A DNA stretch of 64,000 bases from Aeromonas veronii (GCA_041319085.1 CP101033.1:583001-647000), one strand, 5' to 3'; positions 1 through 8,938 are shown, counted from the stretch's first letter. Notes: generated from the letters alone by a model not told the origin. Numbers and translations: made by a program.

Positions 1-153
1 GATGAGGTGATCGCGCTGATAGTCGAGCAGGGCGGCGCGGGTTTTATCGCCAAACCAGCCGTCCGGGTTGGCGGGGTAGCCGGCGGCGGTGAGGCGCTGT
101 TGCAGCAGGGTTACGTCACTGCCGACAGCGCCGAGGGTCAGGGTGCGGGTCAT
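1..153 (-). CDS. Phage endolysin, N-terminal peptidoglycan-binding domain (partial)
   Basis: Only the first 51 codons are in the window; the gene continues past its left edge. The visible part reads as a PG_binding_1 domain: a GAVGSDVTLLQQRL segment, then a GYPANPDGWFGDKTRAAL segment. Phage lysins with this layout use the N-terminal domain to hold peptidoglycan and a C-terminal domain to cut it. The start at 153 follows a GGAGGGA ribosome site, and the ATG overlaps the stop of the upstream holin-like gene (ATGA), as expected in a lysis cassette. The catalytic domain is not visible, so the bond cleaved cannot be stated. Confidence 0.75.
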   Translation of the reverse strand, partial: MTRTLTLGAVGSDVTLLQQRLTAAGYPANPDGWFGDKTRAALLDYQRDHLI

Positions 154-467
154 GGTAAATCCCTCCGGTATACATCCCAGGCGGTAGTGGTGCGCGCGCG
201 GCCTTTGCGCTTGGGCAGCAGGCGAGCGGTACTGCCGCCTGCATCGCACAGGGCGACCAGCACCACGGCGGCGAGCAGCACGGACGAGGCATCTGGCGGC
301 GGCAGGCTGCCCAGCAGGGCGCGCAGCGGCACCGACCCGGCGGCGACGGCCATCAGGTAGGCGAGCAGGGTGGGCAGCAGGCGGTAGCGGTCACCGCCGC
401 GGCGGTAGGTCATCAGGCGCAGGCTGATGAGGGCCATCAGCAGGGCGTAGGCAATGAGCATGATCAC
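150..467 (-). CDS. Small membrane protein, phage holin (holin 3 / LydA-like)
   Basis: A 105-residue protein with two or three predicted membrane segments (roughly residues 2-18, 30-45 and 60-76) and a very basic C-terminal tail containing LLPKRKGRAR. Size, topology and position directly before the endolysin match the holin 3 superfamily. It overlaps both neighbours by 4 bp, so it is translationally coupled. Holins form lesions in the inner membrane that release or activate the endolysin. Two holin-like genes lie in tandem here, so one may act as an antiholin; the sequence does not say which. Confidence 0.6.
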   Translation of the reverse strand: MIMLIAYALLMALISLRLMTYRRGGDRYRLLPTLLAYLMAVAAGSVPLRALLGSLPPPDASSVLLAAVVLVALCDAGGSTARLLPKRKGRARTTTAWDVYRRDLP

Positions 468-829
468 CCCCTCCGGCGCAGCAGGTTGAGCAGATCATCC
501 GGCGATTTGCGCAGGACAAACTGCAGCAGCCGGACGGTGATGGCCGAGGCAACCAGCGCCCCCACGGCGCGCGGCACGGCGAGCGATTCCGGGGTGATGG
601 TGCCGAGCAGGGCGGCGCAGAACCCGGCGCCATGCAGCCCGACCATGAACGCCGCGACGAACAGGGCGAGACGGCGCAGGATGCCAAGCTCCTCGGTGGT
701 GCAGATCCAGATCAGGGCGCCCGCGAAGGCGCCCATGACGACATCGGCATCGAGGCCGGGGAGCAGCGACAAGACGGCCAGCCCGGTGACGGTGCTGGCG
801 GCGGTGCCGCTCGAGATGGGTTCAGGCAA
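464..829 (-). CDS. Putative phage holin
   Basis: A 121-residue hydrophobic protein. It starts MPEPISSG, has a glycine/alanine-rich membrane segment (LLPGLDADVVMGAFAGALIW) and two further hydrophobic stretches, and ends in a basic RRRG tail. The segment resembles phage holins of P2-like viruses of Aeromonas and Pseudomonas, from memory. It sits between a zinc-finger gene and the second holin-like gene, overlapping both, within the lysis part of the late operon. Confidence 0.6.
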   Translation of the reverse strand: MPEPISSGTAASTVTGLAVLSLLPGLDADVVMGAFAGALIWICTTEELGILRRLALFVAAFMVGLHGAGFCAALLGTITPESLAVPRAVGALVASAITVRLLQFVLRKSPDDLLNLLRRRG

Positions 830-1055
830 TTGATCCTCCGGTGCGTTGGCGTTGTATCAGGTCAGATTCGGTTTGGCATTCGATGCAGCGTTCGCAGCCG
901 CGCACGGCCTCGCGGCGGGCCTGCGGGATGACGTTGTCACAGTCGATGCAGCGCAAGGGGCCGGTGCCGCTGATGCGGGCGGCGTGCACCTTGGCGGCGA
1001 TGCGCAGGTCGTTGATGGCGTCTATGCGTTCGAGTTCGTCGTCAAGGCGGCTCAT
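822..1055 (-). CDS. TraR/DksA-type zinc finger protein of the prophage late operon
   Basis: A 77-residue protein with an N-terminal helical region (DDELERIDAINDLRIAAKVH) and a four-cysteine zinc finger, CIDC...CERCIEC, in the spacing of the short TraR/DksA phage proteins. Relatives contact RNA polymerase through the secondary channel, and P2-like phages often carry one in the late operon beside gene X. The ATG at 1055 is chosen because the longer frame has no family similarity upstream. It overlaps the holin gene by 8 bp and follows gene X by 1 bp. Its role in this phage is unproven. Confidence 0.75.
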   Translation of the reverse strand: MSRLDDELERIDAINDLRIAAKVHAARISGTGPLRCIDCDNVIPQARREAVRGCERCIECQTESDLIQRQRTGGSIA

Positions 1056-1056
1056 A

Positions 1057-1260
1057 TCAGTCCCACAGGTTGATCTGCGTGACGGCTGCCTGGGTGGGCG
1101 CGTCTGGCAGGGTGACAAGGGTGCCGATGGGCAGCACTGGCCCCAGCTCGGCAAGGCGCGGATTCAGCGCCAGCACCTGTTCGGTGATGCCGGCGGTGTA
1201 GCCGTAATAGCGATGGAGCAACAGGTCGAGGGTGTCGCCCTGGATGGCGCGCAGCTGCAT
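1057..1260 (-). CDS. X: Phage tail protein X
   Basis: A 67-residue protein matching the P2 gpX family, with a LysM-like pattern: an early GDTLDLLLHRYYG segment, then NPRLAELGPVLPIGTLVTLP. The family is needed for tail assembly. It starts inside the stop codon of gene L (1-base overlap), keeping the P2 order L-X. Size is normal for the family. Confidence 0.85.
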   Translation of the reverse strand: MQLRAIQGDTLDLLLHRYYGYTAGITEQVLALNPRLAELGPVLPIGTLVTLPDAPTQAAVTQINLWD

Positions 1261-1730
1261 CAGATCAGCTCCACTGTCGTGTGGCTGACGCCGAGGATGT
1301 CGCGGATCGCGAAACGGGCATCGCGGTAGAGATCATCGGCCGTCAAATCTTTGGCGCTGGCATCTTTGACCGCCTCGGCGGTGGCCGCGCTGTCGAGATA
1401 GCGCTCGTACAGGCTGGCGCGGGCGTAGCTGTAGACGGCGCGCCGATACCAGAGCGCCAGAATGGACTCTTCGTCAATCAGGGTGGCTGGCACGGCATCG
1501 AGGCTGAGATAGCCGGCGGCCTGTTTGCTGGCGGCCCAGACGGCCAGATCGGCCTGTACCTGGCTGATGGCGTTGATCACGGCATGGCGCAGGCGCTCGG
1601 TGGTGACGGTGCCATCGGTGCGCATGGTGGCGCGCATGTCAGGCAGCGAGATGGGCGGCCAGAATAGCCCGGCTGTGATGACGCCCTCGTCCTGTTCTGG
1701 CGTGGGGGTGGGGATAAAACCGCTGGTCAT
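1260..1730 (-). CDS. L: Phage head completion/stabilization protein L
   Basis: A 156-residue gpL-family protein. It is helical, with the typical WPPISLPDMRATMR entry near residue 24 and a conserved middle containing ILALWYRRAVYSYARA. In P2, gpL joins filled heads and stabilises packaged DNA. It lies downstream of the broken M gene with about 90 bp between them and overlaps X by 1 bp. A GGAGGG ribosome site precedes the ATG. Confidence 0.85.
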   Translation of the reverse strand: MTSGFIPTPTPEQDEGVITAGLFWPPISLPDMRATMRTDGTVTTERLRHAVINAISQVQADLAVWAASKQAAGYLSLDAVPATLIDEESILALWYRRAVYSYARASLYERYLDSAATAEAVKDASAKDLTADDLYRDARFAIRDILGVSHTTVELI

Positions 1731-1821
1731 GCTCCCTCCTGTGGTGGGCGGTGATCGGGCCGTCAGCGCTGGCGTTTTGCCTGCATCAGGCCCGAGCCGC
1801 CCGGCTGCGGGGTACGCTCGG

Positions 1822-2618
1822 TTAGCTGGCCTCGCCGGTGGCGGGGGCTGGCTGTTCGGTGGTTTGCTCTTGCTCTTGCTCTTGCTCTGGTTTGGGGCTG
1901 GCCTCGGCGATAGCCGGTGCCGTAACAGAGGCTGCGCTCACGTCGCTGGCGACTGGCAGTTCTGCGGCTTTCTGCTTTTTAATTTCCCGCTCCAGCACCT
2001 CCAGATCTTTTTTCAGGCCCACTTTGTCGTGGAGCTCGATGGCGCGGCGGTAGTGCTCGGCCGCTTCATCCTTGAGCCCCTCGGCATAGCAGGCGCGGCC
2101 CACCGCCTTGTGCAGCTTGGCGCGCACCTGGTCGAACATGTCCGAGTCTTTCAGCAGATTGAGGTAAGCAGAGAGCAGGCCGAGACTGGGGCCATCGCCC
2201 ACGTCTTGCAGTTTGATGGCGTTCTCGGCCACCTCTTCGGCGATCAGGGTGGCGGCGCTGCGCTCGTACTGGTCCGGGGTGTTCAGACCGTGGCGGATCA
2301 CGTAGTCGGCCATATTAAACGCGTCCGCCAGATCGCCGGTGTCGAGCGTCCAGAGCATGACAGTGACCAGCACGTCATCTTGACCCCCGGCATCGCCCTG
2401 CAGCACGCCCTGTATCCAGGGGTGAAGTCGTCCAGCATGGCGCGCTTGGCATCGATTTTCCGCTCGATGCTCTGGATCCCCTTGAGCGTGCGGCTGTGCT
2501 CCAGCAGCTGGATGAGCTGCATTTCGTAGGCGTTGGCGTGCTGACGGTCGAGTTGAGGTGAGGCCGCCCCGGCGAGGGCGGCCTTGATCATTTGCGTATG
2601 GCGGCGGGCTGGTGTCAT
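1822..2618 (-). pseudogene. M: Terminase small subunit (endonuclease) M, frameshifted
   Basis: Two overlapping minus-strand frames make up one gpM. The first (2618 to about 2423) begins MTPARRHTQMIKAAL and runs to DDFTP. The second (about 2418 to 1822) continues with the conserved GVLQGDAGGQDDVLVTVM and NMADYVIRHGL segments. Adding one C to the CCCC run (GGGG at 2419-2422 on the plus strand) restores the expected DFTPWIQGVLQGD. Intact gpM works with gpP to recognise and cut cos. The C-terminus is a low-complexity Glu-Gln run. Either the gene is broken or one base was missed in sequencing. Confidence 0.8.
1864..1888. repeat. Short hexamer repeat (TTGCTC), about 4 copies
   Basis: Four tandem copies of TTGCTC inside the 3' part of gene M encode alternating Gln-Glu. 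The 6-bp unit keeps the reading frame, so copy-number change would only lengthen or shorten this tail. Confidence 0.8.
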
Positions 2619-2627
2619 CTCGCCCCC

Positions 2628-3650
2628 TTACGCCTTGGCTTCAAACGTGATGTTTTCGGCGATGGCGATGCAGTCGTAATCCTCGACCACATAGGCGTCG
2701 TTGCTGGACTCCCAGTTCACGATGCGGTTTTTCTTCGGCACCTCTTCGACCATGCGGCGGCGGCCTTCCAGCTGGTAGTAGATCGACAGGTTGGAGAGTT
2801 TGGTCACGATGAGGGTGCCGTCCGGCACGAACGGGACGCGGATGGCCTTGAGGCCGCCGATCTGCTTCTGGCTGACCAGCACCTGACCGGCGAGCGCGTT
2901 CTGATTGTCTGCGGCATCGCTGATGATGGGGAAGTATTTGTCGGAGAGCAGCTTGCGGCCAACCAGCACCACCAGATCGGTGTCGTCGGCGTACCAGGGC
3001 GCGATCTTCTCGCTGACCAGGTCGTAAACCAGCGCGTCGAGGTTTTTATAGTCCCCTTTGGTGGCGTTGACGTGGATCTTGCCGCTGGCGGCGGTGACTT
3101 CGCTGATCACTTGGGCCGGGGCGTCGGTCTTGGTGAGCTTAACCCAACCGATGTTGACATCCTGCAGCAGCGGGTTGGTGGTGCGGTTGGTGGTGGCGGC
3201 GGCGCTGACGCCGTTGAAGCCGATCATGATGCGGTCGAGGCCCTGACGGGTCAGGATGGCATCACGTACCCGGATCTGGAAGTCGGGGAATTTGGCCCAG
3301 GCGTCCAGCGTGCCGTAGGTGATGTAGGTGTCAAAATTTGTCTGGTGACACTCGTATTTGTGATTTTGCAGCGCGGTCGGGTTGGACGGGTCGCGCTCTT
3401 TGTCTGCGCTGGTGTCGGTGCGCCCGGCGATGGTGCCGCTGATGCCGATGCCGACTTTTTCGCCCTTGAGCTCATCGACCGGGATCAGGTTGATCATGCC
3501 GAGGAACGCGACAGAGTCTTGCATCTTGGTTTCCAGCGTTTGCTGGACGGATGGCTCGACGGTGAACATCTGCACGGCCGAGGCCACGGCGGAGAGTTGG
3601 GCCACCTGGGCGGTGTAGGCATTGAATTTTTCGCGGGTTTGAGTACGCAT
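2628..3650 (-). CDS. N: Phage major capsid protein N
   Basis: A 340-residue gpN-family capsid protein. It opens MRTQTREKFNAYTAQVAQL and contains the family's GISGTIAGRTDT and VVLVGRKLLSDKYFP segments. In P2 it is processed by gpO and forms the icosahedral shell. The frame is intact. It lies 9 bp downstream of O and just upstream of M, in P2 order. Confidence 0.92.
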   Translation of the reverse strand: MRTQTREKFNAYTAQVAQLSAVASAVQMFTVEPSVQQTLETKMQDSVAFLGMINLIPVDELKGEKVGIGISGTIAGRTDTSADKERDPSNPTALQNHKYECHQTNFDTYITYGTLDAWAKFPDFQIRVRDAILTRQGLDRIMIGFNGVSAAATTNRTTNPLLQDVNIGWVKLTKTDAPAQVISEVTAASGKIHVNATKGDYKNLDALVYDLVSEKIAPWYADDTDLVVLVGRKLLSDKYFPIISDAADNQNALAGQVLVSQKQIGGLKAIRVPFVPDGTLIVTKLSNLSIYYQLEGRRRMVEEVPKKNRIVNWESSNDAYVVEDYDCIAIAENITFEAKA

Positions 3651-3659
3651 TTTGAGTCC

Positions 3660-4487
3660 TTAGCAGTCGGTCAGGGCGGTGACGGCACCGCCGGCGGCGG
3701 GCGGGAGCTGTTCGTGGGTCAGGTTTTCAGTGGATTCGAGCTCGGCGCGCAGGTCGCTGAGTTTTTGCGCCTGCTGGGCCAGCGCGGCTTTTTGCTCATC
3801 GAGCAGGCCTTCGAGCTTGGCAACGCTGGCGGCGAACTGCTCGCCCTGGCTGGCGACTTCACCGGCGATGTGTTCAACGGCTTGGTGTACTTCGGTGAAG
3901 CTGGCGCCGGTGGCGGCTTTGTCTTTTTTGAACATGGCTTTGACGCGCTCGAGCAGGCCTGGCTGGTCTGCTTCGGTCAGTTCGATCTCGGTTTCGATGG
4001 CCGAGCTGAACAGGTTTTCCGGGCGCTGCTTGCGGCTGGCCAGCGGGTTGGCGTCACCTTGACCGGCGGCGAACTTGAGCATTTCGGTGCCAAGACTGGC
4101 TGGGCTATCGGTGACGGCGAGGCCGACCAGGTACGCCTGACCGCTGCCGGCGAAGTCCAGATCCAGCTCGATGGAGGTGTAGACCTTTTGCCCGGCCTTA
4201 TTGAGGGCGAGCAGGTCAGCGTTGGGGGCGATATCGGCCAGCAACACCACCTTCTCTTGCCCATCCATGGTGATGGTTTCGGTGGAGAGGGCCAGCACGT
4301 CGCCGTAGGCGCGGAACGGGCCATCGGGGACGATGCCGCGATAGTGTTCGAGATTGACGCGGGCGCCATATTTCTCGGGGTTGTAGTTGGCGGCGGCCTG
4401 CAGCAGCCAGTCCGCGCTGATGTTGCGCCCGTCCGTGGTTTGCCCGGACATGGCGACTCGTTTCATTTTTGCCTTCGCTGCCATCAT
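3660..4487 (-). CDS. O: Capsid scaffolding protein / maturation protease O
   Basis: A 275-residue protein matching P2 gpO: an N-terminal serine protease and a C-terminal scaffold. The likely catalytic residues can be placed: Asp19 (TTDG), His48 (VNLEHYRG) and Ser105 (YTSIELD), close to the positions reported for P2 gpO. The C-terminal half is Ala/Gln/Glu-rich and probably coiled-coil (about residues 195-260), fitting the scaffold role. It is the first gene of the minus-strand late operon and diverges from P. Confidence 0.9.
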   Translation of the reverse strand: MMAAKAKMKRVAMSGQTTDGRNISADWLLQAAANYNPEKYGARVNLEHYRGIVPDGPFRAYGDVLALSTETITMDGQEKVVLLADIAPNADLLALNKAGQKVYTSIELDLDFAGSGQAYLVGLAVTDSPASLGTEMLKFAAGQGDANPLASRKQRPENLFSSAIETEIELTEADQPGLLERVKAMFKKDKAATGASFTEVHQAVEHIAGEVASQGEQFAASVAKLEGLLDEQKAALAQQAQKLSDLRAELESTENLTHEQLPPAAGGAVTALTDC

Positions 4488-4629
4488 GAGCCCTCTGGGT
4501 GTTGGCGGTTTTTTCGGCCTCCATGGTCTGGTTTGTTGGTTAGATCCTTCAACTTGTCTGTGTTGTCGGTGTGTTGCTCACAACAAGCGGGGCGCGCGGG
4601 GGATTGCGCGGGTGCCGCAAAATGCGGGC
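4488..4629. promoter_or_regulatory. Divergent late promoter region between O and P
   Basis: This 142-bp spacer separates two divergent late operons, where P2-like phages place Ogr-activated promoters. It contains the dyad TGTTGCTCACAACA and a second, looser GTTG...CAAC pair. The classical Ogr site TGT-N12-ACA is not present in exact form, so the activator site is only a candidate. The upstream Ogr-like gene at 13420-13707 would be the activator. Confidence 0.4.
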
Positions 4630-6390
4630 ATGACGACACCATTACTGTTTCCCCACCTCGATCCCCGCCGACAGGCCATGCACCTGTATTTTCAGGGGTA
4701 CAAAATCCGCGCAATTGCGGAGCTTATCGACACCCCAGAAGGCACGGTTGGCGCGTGGAAGGCGCGCGACGGCTGGGACGATATCAAGCCGATCGACCGG
4801 GTCGATATGGCGCTCGAGTCGCGGCTGTGCCAGCTGCTTGGCAAGGAGCTCAAGTCAGGCGCGGATTACAAGGAGATCGATCTGTTGTTTCGGCAGCAGG
4901 AGCGCATGGCGCGGATCGGTCGCTATACCGCTGGCGGCAATGAGACCGACCTCAACCCGAGGGTGGCGAACCGCAACTCCGGCCCCAAAAAATCTGCGGT
5001 GCGCAATGCGTTTGATGATGAGCAGCAGGCCAAGCTGATCACGCTGCTCAATGAGTCGATGTTTGACTATCAGCGGGTGTGGTATGAGGCCGGGCTGCAG
5101 CATCGCACCCGGGATATCCTCAAGTCGCGCCAGATCGGGGCGACCTTCTTTTTGCGCGCGAGGCGCTGGTCGATGCGCTGGTGACCGGGCGCAACCAGAT
5201 CTTTCTGTCGGCCAGCAAGGCGCAGGCCCATGTGTTCAAGCAGTACATCACCGCGTTTGCGCTGGAGGTGGGGGTCGAGCTTAAAGGCGACCCGATGACG
5301 CTGAGCAACGGGGCGATCCTCTATTTCCTCGGTACGAACTCGCGCACCGCGCAGTCGTACCACGGCAATCTGTACCTCGATGAGTATTTTTGGATCCCGA
5401 AGTTTCAGGAGCTGCGCAAGGTCGCCAGCGGCATGGCGATGCATAAGAAGTGGCGGCTTACCTATTTTTCTACGCCGTCCAGCCTGTCGCACGATGCCTA
5501 TCCGTTCTGGAGCGGGGCGCTGTTTAACCGCGGCCGCGCCAAAGTCGATCATATCAAGTTGGATGTGAGCCCCGAGGCGCTGCGAGCGGGGCGGCTGTGT
5601 GAGGATGGGCAGTGGCGGCAGGTGGTGACAGTCGAGGATGCCATCGAGGGCGGCTGCAATCTTTTTGACCTTAATCAGCTGCGGCTGGATTACTCGGCCG
5701 ATGAGTATGCGCAGCTGCTGATGTGCCAGTTTGCCGATGATACGTCGAGCGTGTTTCCGCTGGCGACGCTGCAGCGCTGTATGGTCGACAGCTGGGAGCA
5801 GTGGACGGATTACAAGCCGTTTGCCGATCGCCCGCTGGGTCAGCGCCCGGTGTGGATCGGGTATGACCCGGCCAAGGGCGGGGATGGCGACAGCGCCGGA
5901 TGCGTGGTGCTGGCGCCCCCGGCGGTGGCGGGCGGCAAGTTTCGGGTGCTGGAGCGCCATCGCTGGAAGGGGATGGACTTTGCGGCGCAGGCCGAGGCGG
6001 TGCGCCAGATGACGCTGCGTTACAACGTGACCTACATCGGGGTCGATTCGACCGGTATCGGTGAGGGGTGCTGCAGCTGGTGCGGCAGTTTTACCCGGCG
6101 GTGACGGACATCCCCTATAACCCGAGCATCAAGATCCGCATGGTGATGAAGGCACAGGATGTGATGGGCAAGGGGCGGCTGGAGTTTGACGCGGGCTGGA
6201 CCGATCTGGCGCAGGCGTTTATGTCCATCCGCCGCGGGGTGACAGCCGGGGGAAAATGCCGACTTTCGAGGCGGGGCGGTCGGTCGAGACCAGCCACGCC
6301 GATATCGCCTGGGCGCTGATGCAGGCTCTGCTGCATGAGCCGCTGGAAGGCACGACGACAACTAATCAATCCATGATGGAGATCTGCTGA
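4630..6390 (+). pseudogene. P: Terminase large subunit (ATPase) P, three frameshifts
   Basis: The gpP reading frame begins MTTPLLFPHLDPRRQA and is interrupted three times, each time by loss of one base from a short run: T5 at 5149-5153 (expected TFFFAREALVDAL), G4 at 6065-6068 (expected GIGEGVLQLVRQF), and A4 at 6253-6256 (expected GGKMPTFEAGRSVETSHAD). With these restored the protein would be about 587 residues and end MMEIC. The N-terminal HTH-like segment (AELIDTPEGTVGAWKARDGW) and ATPase region are otherwise well preserved. P overlaps Q by 1 bp. As written, the terminase is inactive. Confidence 0.85.
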
Positions 6391-7433
6391 TGAGCCGCAA
6401 GCGCCGCTATCGTTCTAACCCTCCGGCCGCTGTGCCGGCTGCTGCGCCTGCGCCAATGCAGGCGTTTACCTTCGGGGATCCGCTGCCGGTGCTCAGCCAG
6501 CGCGAGGTGTTTGATTATCTGGAGGCGATGCACAACGGCAAATGGTATGAGCCGCCGCTGTCGCTCAGTGGGCTGGCGCGGGTGTATCGCGGGGCGGTGC
6601 ATCATGCGGCGGCCATCCAGCTCAAGCGCAACATCCTGCGCTCTGGGTTTATCCCGCATCCCAAGCTGAGCCTGGCGGATTTCACCGGGCTGGCGCTGGA
6701 TTATCTGGTGTTTGGCAATGGCTATCTGCGGCGGGTGAATAACCGGCTGGGTCAGGCGATGCGCTATGAGCGGATGCATGCCAAGTACACCCGGCGCGGG
6801 TATGACGACCTGAGCCGCTATTGGTGGATCGCCGAGCCAGCGCGGGAGGTTGAGCTGGCGCGCGGCGAGGTGCTGCATGTGTATGAGGACGATATCAATC
6901 AGGGGGTGTATGGCATCCCGGATTATGTGGCGGTGCTCAATTCGGCGCTGCTCAATGAGTCGGCGACGTTGTTCCGGCGCAAATACTATGAGAACGGCAG
7001 CCATGCCGGGTTCATCCTCTACATGACCGACTCGCTGCATAATGAGAGCGATATCAGCAATCTTCGGCAGGCGATGCGCGACAGCAAAGGGCCGGGCAAC
7101 TTCCGAAATTTGTTTATGTACGCGCCGAACGGGAAGAAGGATGGCTTGCAGCTGATCCCGGTCAGCGAAGTGGCCGCCAAGGATGACTTTTTCAACATCA
7201 AATCGGCGACCCGGGATGACCAGCTTGCGGCGCATCGGGTGCCGCCCACGCTGCTGGGGGTGGTGCCGCAAAACGCGGGCGGGTTTGGTGATGCCATCAA
7301 GGCCGCCCAGGTGCTGGACGCCAACGAACTGGACAGCCTGCGGCGGTCGCTCGAATCGCTCAATCAGCTGGCCGGGGAGGAGATCATCCGGTTTGACCCG
7401 TACAAGCTGGCCCTGGAGGCGATGGCCAGCTGA
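6390..7433 (+). CDS. Q: Phage portal protein Q
   Basis: A 347-residue gpQ-family portal, intact. Family segments visible are LSGLARVYRGAVHHAA near residue 58, VFGNGYLRRVNNRLG near 110, EDDINQGVYGIPDYV near 169, and VPPTLLGVVPQNAGGFGDA near 285. The portal forms the dodecameric DNA gateway at one head vertex and docks the terminase. The ATG overlaps the stop of P by one base, so the two are coupled. An intrinsic terminator follows. Confidence 0.92.
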   Translation: MSRKRRYRSNPPAAVPAAAPAPMQAFTFGDPLPVLSQREVFDYLEAMHNGKWYEPPLSLSGLARVYRGAVHHAAAIQLKRNILRSGFIPHPKLSLADFTGLALDYLVFGNGYLRRVNNRLGQAMRYERMHAKYTRRGYDDLSRYWWIAEPAREVELARGEVLHVYEDDINQGVYGIPDYVAVLNSALLNESATLFRRKYYENGSHAGFILYMTDSLHNESDISNLRQAMRDSKGPGNFRNLFMYAPNGKKDGLQLIPVSEVAAKDDFFNIKSATRDDQLAAHRVPPTLLGVVPQNAGGFGDAIKAAQVLDANELDSLRRSLESLNQLAGEEIIRFDPYKLALEAMAS

Positions 7434-7484
7434 TCGCAATGAGATTGCCACGCCGCCGCCGATGACTTAACATCCGCTCAACAC

Positions 7485-7528
7485 ACCCGCCATGCCTCTC
7501 AACGATGCACACTCTGGCGGGTTTTTTT
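7485..7528 (+). terminator. Intrinsic terminator after the P-Q operon
   Basis: An 8-bp perfect stem (ACCCGCCA at 7485-7492 with TGGCGGGT at 7515-7522) is followed by a run of seven T. It ends the plus-strand late operon. Confidence 0.8.
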
Positions 7529-7669
7529 CGCCCCTCGCATAAGCGCCTGTGTGCGCGTCTCTGATGCCTCGCTTCACGCCCGAACCCCTCCACTAAATCC
7601 CGCCGAAACGCTGGGAGGCGTCCTGCTGCGCCCACAGGATCGCACGGACGTCAGCACCAACGGCGCGCC

Positions 7670-7688
7670 GTCGAACCCCCGCCCCGCC
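7670..7688 (-). other. Candidate cos site in the 390-bp non-coding gap 7434-7823
   Basis: The 390 bp between Q and the exonuclease gene hold no convincing gene. In P2 the cos site lies exactly here, between Q and the end of the replication operon. On the minus strand, 7688-7670 reads GGCGGGGCGGGGGTTCGAC. Its first 12 bases match the start of the P2 cohesive end as I remember it (GGCGAGGCGGGG) at 11 positions. The second half differs. This is a position-plus-similarity argument only. Confidence 0.45.
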
Positions 7689-7823
7689 TGCGCGCTTTTT
7701 GTAGCGCTTTTGTTGCAGGTGCAGGGCTCCCGCCGCCTTGGGTCGCTGCGCGCCAGCACTGGCCGCGCCCGTTGTTACAGATCCTTTGCGCGATCCTACA
7801 AAATCAAACAGATCCTTGCGGTT

Positions 7824-8432
7824 TCACCCTGTTCGACCTTCCCCAGCCGCAACCATTCCGCATCCATTGATCGCAGCCTGCATCCGCTGATAGATGGCGC
7901 TGACGTAGCGGGCTTGGTGCTTGGCATCGTCCAGCGCGCGATGGGCCACGCCCTCGAATGGCATGTCTCTTTTCGGGTCAAATCCCAGCAGGGTGCGCCC
8001 GAGATCAACGATGGTGCGCACGTCACGGTCGTTCCAATACCCCCAGCCGCAGGGGGCTTTCGCGGCATTGCAGGCGTGACGCAGGATCACGTTGTCAAAG
8101 CTGGCCCCGTTGCCCCAAACCTGCAACCCCGGCTTGCTTCCTTGATCTCCGCCATGCATCCATTCGAACAGATCCAGCAGCGACTCTCTCAACGAGCTGT
8201 GCTTCGTAGATGGCATGATGGCCGCGCGGGCTTCATCACTCTGCCCCAGCCACCACAGCACGGTGTCTGGCTCCATCACGCCATATTTGGCGCTGTCGGT
8301 CAGAGCGATATGCGCCTCGAACTCGGCGCCCAGTTCACCGGTCAGCGGGTCAAAGAACACGGCCCCGATGGTGACGATGGCCGCGTCTGGCCCGCTGCCC
8401 ATGGTTTCCAGATCCAGCATTACGTTATTCAT
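7824..8432 (-). CDS. 3'-5' exonuclease of the DnaQ/Rv2179c-like family
   Basis: A 202-residue DEDD-type exonuclease. The first acidic motif is MLDLETMG (Asp and Glu near residues 7 and 9), then IVTIGAVFFDP, a central WGNGASFDNVILRH motif, and the final HRALDDAKHQA motif with its His and Asp. Relatives are common in phages of enterics and Aeromonas and degrade DNA or RNA; the substrate here is unknown. It is the last gene of the leftward early operon, 2 bp after the upstream unknown gene. Confidence 0.8.
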   Translation of the reverse strand: MNNVMLDLETMGSGPDAAIVTIGAVFFDPLTGELGAEFEAHIALTDSAKYGVMEPDTVLWWLGQSDEARAAIMPSTKHSSLRESLLDLFEWMHGGDQGSKPGLQVWGNGASFDNVILRHACNAAKAPCGWGYWNDRDVRTIVDLGRTLLGFDPKRDMPFEGVAHRALDDAKHQARYVSAIYQRMQAAINGCGMVAAGEGRTG

Positions 8433-8434
8433 GG

Positions 8435-8938
8435 CTACTCTCCTGCTTCAATTTGACGGTGATCGGCCACAACCTGGTGCAGGGCGGGCTGATAGGTTTG
8501 GTTGAGTCGGTCGGCGGCGCCCGGGTTGGCGCGGTCGATTGGGCTGCCGGGGGCGATAAACAGCGTCCGTCCGGTAGCGGCACAGCGAATGGTGCCGTTC
8601 TGGTCGATGGCCACGGGGGTGAGCCCCGGCACGACATGGCGGCGGCCAACGGTGCGGCCATCGGCCGAGCGCAGCGGCACGGTTTGGCGGCTGGGGCTGG
8701 TCTGATACGGGTTCGGAGCTGGGGGCGCGATGTCCGGCAGGCCCAGCGATGCGGGGCGCGGATGGCGGCGGCGCAGGATGGCGCAGGCTACCGCCTGCTG
8801 TTTGCCCTGCAGCATCCCCACCCATTGGCTGATCTCGCTGGCGGGCCAGCGCTGCTGCAGGATGCAGGTCACCCGATTATCCAGGCGGCGGTACGCTTCG
8901 CGGCTGACCGCCTGCGGGTTGTTTATGCCCATGCCCAT
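8435..8938 (-). CDS. Hypothetical phage protein downstream of gene A
   Basis: A 167-residue protein I do not recognise. It begins MGMGINNPQAVSREAYRRL and contains a WPASEISQWVGMLQGKQQAVACAILRRR segment that could be helical, then a Pro/Arg-rich C-terminal half. The start at 8938 overlaps the last 16 bases of gene A and is preceded by GGAGGAGGA, a strong ribosome site inside A's Glu-rich tail, so the gene is very likely expressed with A. A second ATG lies two codons later. No catalytic motif is seen. Confidence 0.6.
   Translation of the reverse strand: MGMGINNPQAVSREAYRRLDNRVTCILQQRWPASEISQWVGMLQGKQQAVACAILRRRHPRPASLGLPDIAPPAPNPYQTSPSRQTVPLRSADGRTVGRRHVVPGLTPVAIDQNGTIRCAATGRTLFIAPGSPIDRANPGAADRLNQTYQPALHQVVADHRQIEAGE

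Noticed and set aside
2592..4943. A 783-codon plus-strand ORF over the capsid genes
   Set aside because: It is the reverse-frame shadow of N and O, whose products match P2 families; the ORF has no family similarity and no ribosome site.
7551..8456. A 301-codon plus-strand ORF over the exonuclease gene
   Set aside because: The minus-strand exonuclease motifs explain the region; the plus-strand product looks random.
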